Positions 24,740-34,842 of a DNA stretch of 64,000 nt are shown piece by piece; the stretch's first letter is position 1, and each line of letters starts with the position of its first letter. The notes beneath the pieces were generated by a model. The model saw nothing but the letters and a program-made list of their open reading frames with translations. It was not told where the DNA came from and searched no databases. This stretch comes from Krasilnikovozyma curviuscula (taxonomy: Eukaryota; Basidiomycota; Tremellomycetes; Cystofilobasidiales; Mrakiaceae): contig MVAQ01000090.1 in assembly GCA_014825775.1 (NCBI GenBank), positions 1 to 64,000 on the forward strand, written 5' to 3'. The translations under genes and the position numbers were made by a program.

Positions 24740-26449
24740 ATGGCATTGCTTGGTAGAGCCCCAGTCGGCCTCGAGATAGCCACCCCTTCGTCGTGAGTGT
24801 TGTTCTCGTCGATGCCAGCCCAGCGACTTCTCATCGAATACAGGCTCGTCTTGACTGAGAATCCATCGCCTTTTCACACTTCCAGATCCCCAACACCCGG
24901 CGTCCTCGACTTGGATAGCCCTTTGCACACGCCCAGCTTTGAACCAATATCATTGTTTGTACGTGGATCAATTCATTTCAATCTGGAGAGCTCTCTCTCT
25001 CTGTCCTCCATCCCGCTCCTCATCTCGACAATTCACGAGGCTTACTCTTGTTTGCCTTCACTCATCTTCTCCTTTAGAGAAATCCCAATCCGTTCAATGG
25101 CATGTCTTCATCCTCACCTGGTAGACGTGGCTCGGATGATGACTACGAAGGAAGGCAGAGGATTTGGAGTAGAGAGGAAGACGACTTCTTGAAGGAGGTT
25201 CGTGCATACGTGACTTTTCTACACCCCTATTCTAGTGCCCATTGCTTACAGACGTGTTTTCTGTTGCTCAAATCATGATCTAACACTGCTTTGGGATGCA
25301 GTCTCTGGATTTGATCCACCAATTACCGATCCCACCGTTCCCAGGAGCGATTCCCCCGATTTCAGCCTTATCTACACTCGCCATCCACATCTTATCCACT
25401 CCCGATTCCTCACTCGATTCCTGCAGGTCAGAAGACGATGTCACCACGAGGCTTCTCTACCTGGCCAAAACGAAAGCGGCTGCTGAACGTCCAAAAATGC
25501 AGAGGGTTGGAAGTATGGATTTCTTGGCCGCGCCAGAAGAAAATGAGACTGGAACGAAGGGTAGAGTGTTGAGGGCTTCAACTCAGCTGCAGAGGTCATC
25601 CAGGTTGTTTTCAGGTAGTTCCGCTTCCGGGTCATCCTCCAAACGTAAGTTTGAAGTAGTTTGGTTCACTGCGCAGAAACCTTGACTGACAGTGCCCATC
25701 TTTCGGACTTCACAGCCAGCTCACTTTCACCTCGACTACTCTCTTCGTTCGGTGGAACATCGCTTTCGTCTATCCCAGCTATCCATCCCTTGCCATCGTC
25801 AGCTTTACGTTACGACGGTCCAGCTCCACCACCATCCCTGCGCCGTTCTTACTCCAACTCTTCATCCTCACCAAGCGACAGCGGATCTTCATCAGTCTCC
25901 ATGTTGCGAAGAGCATCTGCTACTGGAGCGAGAGCTTCACTAATGAAGAGAGCTCCCAGCTACCCATCGTCAGCCAATTCCTCTTTCAACAACGACATGC
26001 TTCCACCTCTATCTACAACATCCAGCGTCGCGGCATCTCTCAGGAAAAGTCCTTCACCTGGCCCAGCTCTTCAGCTTTCTCTCGGCGAACCCTTGGGCTC
26101 ATCATCCACAACATCGAATTCTGCACGACACATCGCACCGAGAATCAGCAGGTCTCTCTCGTCTCAATCTGGTCTCTCTGGTCCTTCAATCCCTTCTCTT
26201 CGACAAAAGTTCTTGCAAAGCAACGCCTATCGACAACATTCCAATTCGATTGCTTTATCCACCGACAAGAAGCCGGAAGCTGTCGAGCACGTCGTGAAGA
26301 AACGAAGGACTGTCGGGTCTGGCGGAGGAGCTGTACCCACTAAAATTGATACCTCAATCACAAAAGATTCAAAGGGAGGAAATGATGATGACGATAGCGC
26401 AGCGCTGGCTAGCCCCTTTGAGGAAAAGGGTGGAGCGTTGTTCTTCTGA
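24740..26449 (+). CDS. Ser-rich low-complexity protein of unknown function
   Basis: Five or so exons in matching phases encode about 470 residues. The N-terminal part has short Ser/Pro motifs (SRSPTPGVLDLDSPLHTP), then NPNPFNGMSSSS and a charged patch RIWSREEDDFLKE leading into a hydrophobic, Pro-rich segment around FPGAIPPISALST. The rest is Ser-rich and probably disordered, with many Ser-Pro pairs, a likely nuclear signal VVKKRRTV and an acidic end. I do not recognise the family. Basic nuclear signals and clustered Ser-Pro sites suggest a phosphorylated nuclear protein, which is inference. The ATG at 24740 is the first one after the leader. Confidence 0.65.
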
Positions 26450-26856
26450 ACGAGATGGACAAGACAAACAGCCGGCTGGCGTCCCTCCTTGATGAGCGTC
26501 CTCTGTCTGGTGGTTTTGAACTTTCTCCCCTGCTGCTTCTCTTCCTGTGTGTCTCATTACTACCTTCAGGTGTCTACAGATTATTTTCTCTCCTTCCCTT
26601 CTCACCTTGCTCACACTTCCCTGTAAATACTTCACAACCGCATTGATATGCGTCGCTCTTGAAAGTTACCTTTCGCGATTTCATTTTCAATATGTAATAC
26701 AGTTTTCTGCGTACTTTCGGTTAGACTGCAAGTGGATTAAGGAGACCTACACCACCATTGCTCTCCTTTGAAGATGTAACCCTATGGAGGGTCGGCCGGA
26801 CGTTTACGAACTTGAAGAAATTACAGTACAGAGAACAACTCGACCTGCTATTCAAC
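26450..26856. other. Convergent 3' region
   Basis: The gap lies between the stops of two convergent genes. It is AT-richer than the flanks and holds no reading frame worth calling; it presumably carries the two 3' untranslated regions and poly(A) sites. Confidence 0.5.
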
Positions 26857-28678
26857 TCATGAGAGATCAACTTGAGATGGCAGTAGAAATCGATTTCCAA
26901 TGTGGCTGTGAACGGTTCCGCCTCCTTCATCTTGCGCGTAAGTGCTCTGGGAGCTGTACCGGTTTGATTCGCCATCGCCATGGAGCTCATTGAGTGTCAC
27001 AGCATCGAGTAGGTTCAGTCGTCGTTGGATAGCTGAAGGCTGTGGTTTGCTCTTCGGGTAGGAACGTTTGGGGCGAAGAGGTAGCATTGATGTATCCTGC
27101 GGCGATGAGAGGTGCTGAGAGAGAGATTGTGGTTGCGGTATTGGTGAAGGTGATGTGGGAGGTGGCGAATTGTAGTAACTAATTTGTGAAAACGTAGCTT
27201 CTCTTCCGAGGATTGGACTTGGCTCCTGTGTCGCGTTGTTTAGAAGTGTTGTTGATTCTGAGGATGAACTTTTCCTGTGGGCCCAGCGCCTTGGTTTCAT
27301 GTAAGTATGGCGAGGATCGAACAGATCAGGTGTATATGCTCTTGGATGAAGGGCTTTGAGCTCGTCGAGACCGGCAATGGAGGGTGGGGTGTAAGGACGG
27401 TTTTGTTGCTGTCGCAATTCATCTGCGCTGATGAAGGTTGGTGGAAGCACTTTCGTTTGATTTGGATAAGGGACTGCTTCCCATGGCTCCTGTTTTCGTT
27501 GTTGCATGTTTGGAGTGGAGGTACGCATGGACTCAGCGAAGCGTCCGATGGTGAACCGCTTCCTGAATGGTAGATAGCTGGCTGGTCGAGGAGATGGAAG
27601 ATCTTCGAAGTCCATACCCTTTGATTTTCTTACGAAGGGTCCAGGATAAGCGAAATGTTGGCCCGCTGCCGACAAGATACTACATCAACCAAGACAATCC
27701 TGGTCAGTCCGATTTTAAATGTATCCCTATGATACTTAACTTACGCGAGACCCAACGAAGATGCCAACACAATCTGAGTTTTTAGTGGGGGAGAGTATGG
27801 GTCTGAGAGGGCCTGATTGTATTGTTTAATAGTCAGCGCCTTATAAATATGACAAGGGAAGGGTCTACTTGCACCAGAGTGAAGTGAGTTGGAATCAAAC
27901 AGTTTCCGAAGACCATAGCTCATTCCTGATTCCTCATTCAAGATCAAATCAATCGCCAACCCCACCAAAAATGACCCCGCTGTCGCAACCCCAATCAGCA
28001 CCCCCAACCTTTGCCGCCAGATCGCCAACCATATCATCACTACTACTGGGAGGAGCATAACAATGTAATCCAATGCTACCAGCTTTATTGGGATCAAGAA
28101 TCCAGGTCGAAGAAGTATGACGATGATTCCAAAAGCAAAACCGCCGCAACCACAGAGCAGAATGTGCCCAATGTACCTGAATGCATGGAACACGCCGCCA
28201 ATCGTGAATGCTGACGAGATGATAACCGAAGGTATAATGAAAAAGAGGTTTCCAGCTGTGAGGGTGGTGCTCGATGTTGAGTTTTGTGTGTTTAGAAGAG
28301 TTGTCCACGCTGAAAAAATTACGTCTCAGGTAATCAGCTTGGGCAAAACTAACAACCAAAAGCATTGGTAGACATACTCAGCATCATAGAGCTCAGTCCC
28401 ATTCCAGCTGCACAAGTAAGCCTCATCAGTCTGAACCCAGCCACGATTAGGGGCAATCCCAGCAAGAGGCAGTAGATGACCCAAAACAACTGGAAGGAAG
28501 TCTCTCCGTTCCCCCCTCCATCAGCTGCTGGATCTGTCGAGAGAAGAGGACTTTTTATTGTTGAAGAATTCCAAGATGCTGAAGAGCTGTTTGAGACACT
28601 AGGGAGGGCTGAAGTCGAAGGAGTCCAAGAGATAAACAACAAGACGGGAAACAGCAGACCAGAGCTGCTGAAAGCCAT
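26857..28678 (-). CDS. TM198-like multi-pass membrane protein
   Basis: Membrane protein of about 530 residues. It begins with a signal peptide (GLLFPVLLFISW, cleavage near STSA), then a Ser-rich lumenal stretch. About six to seven transmembrane segments follow, including FWVIYCLLLGLPLIVAGF, LLCGCGGFAFGIIVILL and LGVLIGVATAGSFLVGLAI, a glycine-spaced pattern like the TM7S3/TM198 domain (formerly DUF4203). The C-terminal 270 residues are cytosolic, Pro/Ser-rich and disordered. Exons join in phase, with introns near 28370, 28180, 27870 and 27740. The molecular role of the family in fungi is unknown to me. The start is the ATG at 28678 because it immediately precedes the signal peptide. Confidence 0.7.
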
Positions 28679-29221
28679 TGAAATCAAAGATAAGCACCAA
28701 ACACAGTTCGGGCAACCTCTCAAAGGCTGCCTGAAGTCAGAAAGTGAGTGAACTAGGTCAGCTTGGAAAACTTGTCAACTCGTCAGAGGGATGGTCAGAA
28801 TAACCAGCGGTACACTCTATCATTCACCCTGTGTGACTGAGCTGAGCTTGATTAAGGCCCTGAAAGAAACATCTGCCCTTTTAGTAAACTTTCGGTGGAG
28901 GGTCTTACTGCGGGTAACAGGAGACTGCTTCAGTGAAAATGTTTCAGCAGGCGAAGGATGAGCAGTTCACTGCAAGATCCTGAAAATTGGATTTCCGTGT
29001 TTACTGTCCACAAAATAGGAACTGAGGATGGAGTTGGTCCCTTTCTAGAGTCTCTGCTCCTTCATGTAAGAATTCCCGAATAGTTGGGTTTTTGAAACAG
29101 GGTGTTGTGTTGAACCTTCCTCGCCGTCGTGTGTACCAGTATTATGCTGGTGAAGAAAACTATTCCTTGAGATTTGATCTTTGGGAAATTATTTAAAGCT
29201 TCTTCCAGTAACATGATCTTA
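28679..29221. other. Gap between GNL1 and the TM198-like gene
   Basis: Both neighbours read on the minus strand, so this segment holds the 3' end of the GNL1 transcript and the promoter of the TM198-like gene. I see no protein or RNA gene in it. Confidence 0.45.
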
Positions 29222-31724
29222 TCAATCATCTGCCTCATCGTCATCTTCCTCTTCCTCCAGTTCATCATCATCTTCATCATCATCGCTTCCATCTCCACCT
29301 TCGATAGCAAGGGCCCCAAACATACCTCCCTCCTCCATACCTGCATCATCGTCCTTTTCTTCATCCTCTTCGTCGTCTTCTTCAGTAACGTCTTCTTCAT
29401 CATCATTGTCTCCTGCGACAGGTTGGTGGTCGTCACCACCACTTTCTTCGTCCAAACTCTCTTCATCCCAATCATGATGCAAGTTGTTCTGACTAGGTTG
29501 ATCCTCCCCCAGCTCTTTGGGTGAGACCCCGAGCCAGATTCCGTTGCAATCGCTGGGTGACTCGTAGACTGAGTCGTCCACTGAGTCTGGTAAGAGAGGA
29601 GGACGGAACGCCCATCTAATACGACCTTCAGCGATGGCGCGAAGGACTAAATAAAGAGCAAATGGTACATTAGTGGGTGTAGAGATATAGAGAAGGACAG
29701 GAACGTACTGTAGTTGCCAGCTCTGTTGTGGTCAGGTCTTCCAGCTTTGGCCGTCAAGAATCCCCTCTCAGTCGCCCACGCCTCCATGATCTCCATCGCG
29801 GTCCACTGAGACTCCTCTTTCAGACTAGAGGATTGAGGCATTCCAGCGCGCCAGGTCCTTTTACTGTTCAGATTCGCTTCCAACTCGTCCTCTTCAGATT
29901 TCTTGAGACCCATAATTTTCTCTAGGGGCATGAGACCGCCGGCCAGCCGGATGATTCCGGGTAGTGCTGGAAGAGAAGAGATCATGAGGATCGAAGAGAG
30001 TGATTGCAGTTCGTAGGGGACGTAATTTGGGAAGACTAGTCCAGGACAATCAGCAAGACGTAGCTCTGAATGAAAAACAGCGTCAGCGCAAAGGCATATT
30101 AACGGAAATCAGCAGGCACAGTGACAAACAAACCTTTAGACCAGAAAATAGTTTGAAGATGCTTAGTCTTTCCCGCCGTCTTCGACGCTCTGACTTTGCT
30201 CTGACCAACCATCGCGTTCAGCAGAGACGACTTCCCAACGTTCGGCTGCCCTATTAGCCCAATGGTGAGATGCTCCAGCCGCTGCCCTTCCTTAGCTTCA
30301 GAAGGAGGACTGGAAGAAGCCTGATCTCCAACACTATCATCGTCGTCGTCCATGAGTCCTTCTGTCGTTACCCCGTCTACACCTGGAACACCGACACGTC
30401 TCCAGTCCACCGTTTCTCTGACTTGACCAGCCCAAGAGGGGCTTCCAGCTTTCCTCTTTTTTGTCGGCGGAGATGGGTTTAAGAGTTCATGATGTGCTTC
30501 CTTGAGAGCAATGATGAGCGAGCCCAAAGACGCCGGCGGTAAGTGCGACTGTTTCTTCGTGTGTCCTTGTTTGAGGACCAGAGGTTTATAGCTTTCTGTT
30601 TTGACGACTTTATAGTTCCATCGCACTTCGCACCACTGTTGCCACTCGTCGGCGACTTCAGGCGTGACCATGTCGCATTTGGTGAGGACCAGAATGACAG
30701 GACGTGGTGGGTTGAGGGTCGCGCAGTAGTCCTGAAGTGATGGTGGGAAGTGAAGAGGTGGGCATCGGACGTCGAGCAGAATGAGAATGATTTGCGATAT
30801 TTCCGTCACTCGCCAGAGTTGTCTAGGGGTAGAGGAAGTTACGTTAGGAGTTGTGCAGTCGATCCAACCCATAACAAGAAAAGGCGCCTACCTCCAGACC
30901 TCCAGATTTCGCTCAAAGTAGGCTGTAAAGAGGATTGAAATGAGCCTGGGGTTCCATTGATAACCTGGCGGGCAAACTGAAACTCACTGGTGGATCTCAA
31001 AGCGCCAATCGTTCCATGCTTCGACTCGATTTCAACAACCTCTTTGATTTCCTCCATCTGCGTCAGCTTCTGCTTGCTCTTTCCTAGTTTTCCAGCAAGA
31101 GCAGTGATTCCATCATCTTCCTCTTCCTCTTCCTGCTCCTTGAGATCCTCGTTGACCCATTTCGATATCGTCAAATCGGTCGCTTTCCTCCATTTATCAA
31201 ACAAGCCAGCTTCGTTCTTTTCAACCTCCTTCTTCGTCTGATCATACTTCCATTTCGGTCGTTTGGGGCAGACAAGCTCCGAGGGTGATGTTTCGTCGCT
31301 AATCAACGAGACTGGGAAGTGAGCTGAAGTCGAAGGGATTGGGCGAGCGAGAGGGACGGTTGAAGCAAGTCTTTTGGAAGTTTCAATATACTGGTAGAGC
31401 CAGGAATGTAAGGTTGGAGGTTATGAAGAGATCTGTGATGGTGCTCGACACTCACTTCTTTGCTTAGGATCTGGAATCGACTCTCGAGCTTCTTTGCTGA
31501 GATTGTGGATGCTGTGGGAGGGCCAGAGGCTCCAGGTCGTTGGTAGACAGGTTTGTCTTTGACAGGAGCTACTGCATCTCCTCTCTTCACTGCTCGCTTG
31601 AGCTTGACACGCTCTGGTAAGGCAAGTATATTAAGACGACGAGAAGAAGCTTTGATCAAAGCAATATGAGCTCGAAAACCTCACCTTTCTTCGCATTCGT
31701 TGAAGTGATCTTCTTCCTAGGCAT
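29222..31724 (-). CDS. GNL1-type circularly permuted GTPase
   Basis: Predicted YlqF/YawG-class GTPase of the GNL1 group, whose relatives act in ribosome biogenesis or nuclear export. The start MPRKKITSTNAKK is the typical basic N-terminus. CPKRPKWKYDQTKKEVEKNE is a block conserved in GNL1. The G motifs come in permuted order: LTKCDMV (G4), then GQPNVGKSSLLNAMVG (G1), then ADCPGLVFPNYV (G3), after RQLWRVTEISQIILILLDVR. A Ser/Asp-rich insert lies between G4 and G1. The last 90 or so residues are extremely acidic (runs of Asp and Glu). Several introns, all with consistent phase. The start ATG at 31724 sits in a tiny first exon. Confidence 0.88.
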
Positions 31725-31992
31725 CTACTCCAGCGTCTTCAGGGTCTATAATCGCACTTGCAGTTTTAGGAGTGGACGTTTGTATGCGATAGGTAAAATC
31801 ACTCGCTCGAGCATCGCCGCCGCCATGACGAAACAGACTGATTTTTACACACTTGGTGCTTGCTGGGGAAAACAGCAAGAGAAGGAAAATGAGCCTCAAT
31901 GATTTTGTGACATGTATGAAATCGTTATCCAAGTATTCGATCATACAGCTCCAACTCCTGGCCGATGAATGGATTCCCCTCCACCTCCCAGC

Positions 31993-32338
31993 TCATGGCA
32001 TCCAGTTTTCCCCGCAGCAGCAATTTCCAGCAGGGCATTTACAGCTGATAGCAAGATCAATATCACGTTCATGGTTTGAAACTGGTCTCGTGTGCATCAA
32101 GGGAGGAGGAGATATCTTACTCCGAACAGTTGCAGTCTGAGAGTGCACAAGAGAAGTTCAGTTAGTTTTGCAAAAGTCGAATACAGTGGTAGAGGTAAGG
32201 TAGCTGACCTGGATCACCACACCCACTAGTCTTCTCATCTGGTCCGTCCTGAGGTAAAGCAAAAAGCGTTAGGAAGGCTGAGGCAGCCAGCAGGACGAAA
32301 CGAAAACAGCGGGGGCACGGAGGACGACTTACTGTCAT
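31993..32338 (-). CDS. Short metallothionein encoded by four micro-exons
   Basis: Four exons (32333-32338, 32209-32248, 32121-32136, 31993-32044) of 6, 40, 16 and 52 bases join in frame to 114 bases, coding for 37 residues and a TGA stop. All three introns (84, 72 and 76 bases) have GT-AG ends, with donors GTAAGT, GTCAGC and GTAAGA. The product has eight Cys at positions 12, 17, 19, 22, 24, 29, 30 and 31, in C-x-C and CCC arrangements (CNCSDCKC, PAGNCCCG), with no His and one Trp near the end. That pattern is diagnostic of a metallothionein, a cytosolic chelator of copper, zinc or cadmium. It is far smaller than the multi-repeat CMT proteins of Cryptococcus. Only 150 bases separate its ATG from the stop of the upstream gene. 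Metal preference cannot be read from the sequence. Confidence 0.8.
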
Positions 32339-32488
32339 TCTGAGGTTGTTATCTTTAAGCAAAGTTTTGGAAGAAGGTTTCAAATTGATTTGCTTCGCAG
32401 GTGAAGGATCTGGGAGATCTGGGAGAGTTGGTTTTTACTTTCAAATGAGCGGCTGACCTCAGCACCTCGCCTCAAGATTGCATGCATC

Positions 32489-34127
32489 TCACTCGGACTT
32501 GTCAACCTTCGTTCGAGGAAGCGAAACGACCCTCTTCTCCATCTCCTCCCACTGCTCCCTACCTATCGCTTCATCCTCCACCAACATCCGAGGCACACTA
32601 CATTGGAAGAACTTTTTGGTCAGCGGCGAGATAAAACAAAGTGGCGAAAATCAACAACAGATATTACCTCGCGAGCCGGCAGTCTCTGATCACGATCCCT
32701 GCTCGGCCACGTTCTAGTTCCTTTGGTGGTGCACAGAGCGCAAAGAGAATCGATTGGATTGATCGTTGGGGCGACGGTGTCAAGAACCATATCGAAGGAA
32801 ACACCATGACCCATCTAATCAATCCCACAGCAGATATCGCCTGTCAGTGATGTGCTCTCGCGGACGGTCATAATAGATGACGTTGAGAAACGAAGAAGGC
32901 GTACAACATCGCTATCGTCCCCTTCATCAGCCAGCCCGAGAAATATTCCTCGAAGATAGGGTACAACACCGACGATCGATCCAATCCTGGTGCGACAGCC
33001 ATCGAGAGAATGTTCGAGTTCAGCTCCGGTGCTTTAGCTGAAGTATGCGGTGGCAGAGGGACGGATTCTTCAGTCGCTGGCACGAGCTCGTCTGTCGTTG
33101 AAGGCGGGGATGCGATGCTTTCTTTCTCGTCGCTGGAGGATGTCGGGGGGACGACGGGTTTGGGTCGCGCAAGTGCGTTGAGGATTCGTTGAAGATGCGT
33201 AGTGAAGATCATGGTACGTATTGACTTCTGGCTGAGCTGGAGGACCTTGTTGGATTTGGATGGTGGGGATGGTGCTGTCACCGGCGGCAGCGCATCTTTC
33301 GCAGGAGCGTCGGTCTTTTGTTGGAGGAATGATAGATCCGAGAATCCAGCTGCGTAGAAGGGATGGACTAGATTGATGAGTCTGACAGATCTGCTGCTGG
33401 GTGCTTTGAGGAGTTGAGGCAGCATCAAAGCGTGGAACAAGAACCTCATTTCTTCTTCAAGTTCGATCGTGTCCCCTTCGCTTCGAATTTTCCTGCTCTC
33501 ACTGCTTTGGTGCAAGTCATCACCACCATAACCCCATACAATCGCATCGACTCTTCCTTCTCCCTCCGGCAGACTGGCCCATTGCTTCACGAATTCCTCA
33601 AATGCCGACCGGTTGAGAGGAAGTGCTTCTGCTGAAATGAATGGGATGATATCGGCAGACGTCTCTGTCATAGAACCGACTCTGATAGTGTGGAGGAGCG
33701 TTAACAGTTCATCTGTGAGGACAGGAGGAAGGTATAGCGTCCTGCACGACTTCTGAGCGAGGTGAGAGAGCAGCGAGAGTATAGGAGGTGTTGGTTCGCC
33801 CTTTTTTTTTTGTACCAGCCCGATATTTAGTCTCATCAGCTGGGTTTTACAGGAACGACTGCAGAGAGGTTGCACTGACCACCACAATGACGACTCTGCC
33901 ATTCCAGTCTCTTTCCCAGATACTCGTCCTGCGAGCGACGGCGAGAAGCAACGTCAGTTTCCAGCAAAAAGTGTCAAGATTTTGAGTTGACCTTGACCAG
34001 GTCTGACTGACCTTCCAGCTGCCCATGCTTTCAGACAGACCAGAGCCAAGCATGCACCGACGACAGTCCAGAACTTCCATTCAAATCCCAGCAAGAAGTC
34101 GACAACTCTGATGAGAGTTTTGATCAT
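32489..34127 (-). CDS. SDR-like membrane-anchored protein, probably not a normal reductase
   Basis: The first exon encodes an N-terminal helix (FWTVVGACLALVCLKAWA), then RTSIWERDWNGRVVIV, which resembles the start of a Rossmann fold in a fungal family of ER-bound short-chain dehydrogenase-like proteins. Later blocks fit that family: RVDAIVWGYGG, SVRLINLVHPFYAAGFSDL, NILSMAVAPGLDRS, and in the last exons WVMVFPSIWFLTPSPQRSIQ and AGIVIRDCRLA. The usual catalytic Tyr-x-x-x-Lys is missing: the matching stretch reads SQKSIRTMIF. The cofactor loop after RVVIV is also degenerate and lies next to a likely intron and a run of ten A. The stop is at 32489-32491. Fold similarity is moderately sure, function unknown. 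Confidence 0.6.
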
Positions 34128-34842
34128 GGCTTCTTTCCACGCGCTGCGAGACCCTCGACAAGCTGGTTCCGTGGGTAGACAAGAGAGCTGCAGTAAGTAT
34201 CTGAGAAGGTGTAGTTGATAATACTGAAATCGGCTGACTGTAATTTTTATCTCGGAGCAGTGGCTATCGGGTGCTGACCACTGTCGCGTCAGTTTCAGCT
34301 CGAGCACACCCTCGACTCCAGTATATAATGGACACTCTGCCGGACGCCAGCTGCGGCGGCCGCTTCGATGAGCCGCTGGTACGTTTGTCTTCAGCAGTCC
34401 GTATTCTGCAGTTGCTGCGACTGACGCTGGACTTGCGAGTCTTCAAGCGACGCAAAATGGCGTGAGTCGATTTCTTGGGGGGTCGGCTGAATGAGCTCAA
34501 TGTGCCCTTGCTCGGTCTCATTATATAACCTCCAGGCTTCAATGATCAGCCACTGCCTTGGAGTCCCTGGCTGCCCTCTTAGGTTGCGCACCCAATCATG
34601 ACGGATCCAGTGTGGGTCCGCCAAGCGCTGGGTCTTGGCCCCTCGCCTGAGCGCATCATCATCACCTCTCGGTTCGTTGGAAAGGCCACCATTCCCACCG
34701 GTATCTTGGCCCCTCTCAATTGCTTTTTCCCGTCTGGTTTATCCATCACCGAGAACCTTGGCATCTTCGAAACATATAAAGAGGAATGGATTTTCTCTCT
34801 CCCGAGAGAAGACCCCCCAATCGTTTTTGACAACTGCCAACA
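34128..34842. promoter_or_regulatory. Shared divergent promoter of SDR-like gene and ENA-type ATPase
   Basis: This 715-base gap separates two divergent starts. The half nearest the ATPase gene contains four PacC/Rim101-type cores and a TATA-like TATAAAG at 34775-34781, 62 bases before the ATG. No protein is evident here; several frames overlap but none matches a family. Confidence 0.6.
34620..34762. promoter_or_regulatory. Cluster of four PacC/Rim101 core sites (GCCAAG)
   Basis: GCCAAG occurs at 34620-34625, and its complement CTTGGC at 34634-34639, 34705-34710 and 34757-34762. The first two face each other as an inverted pair eight bases apart. GCCARG is the established core bound by Aspergillus PacC and Rim101 proteins, and ENA-type ATPase genes are known targets of this alkaline-pH pathway in yeasts. 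By chance a given hexamer on either strand is expected about once in 2 kb, so four in 143 bases is notable. Confidence 0.6.

Noticed and set aside
26450..26856. Terminal small gene in the convergent gap
   Set aside because: Only short frames without motifs or splice sites.
32339..32370. Copper-response element (TTTGCTC) before the metallothionein
   Set aside because: The sequence reads TTTGCTTA, which lacks the final C of the core, so it is not claimed.
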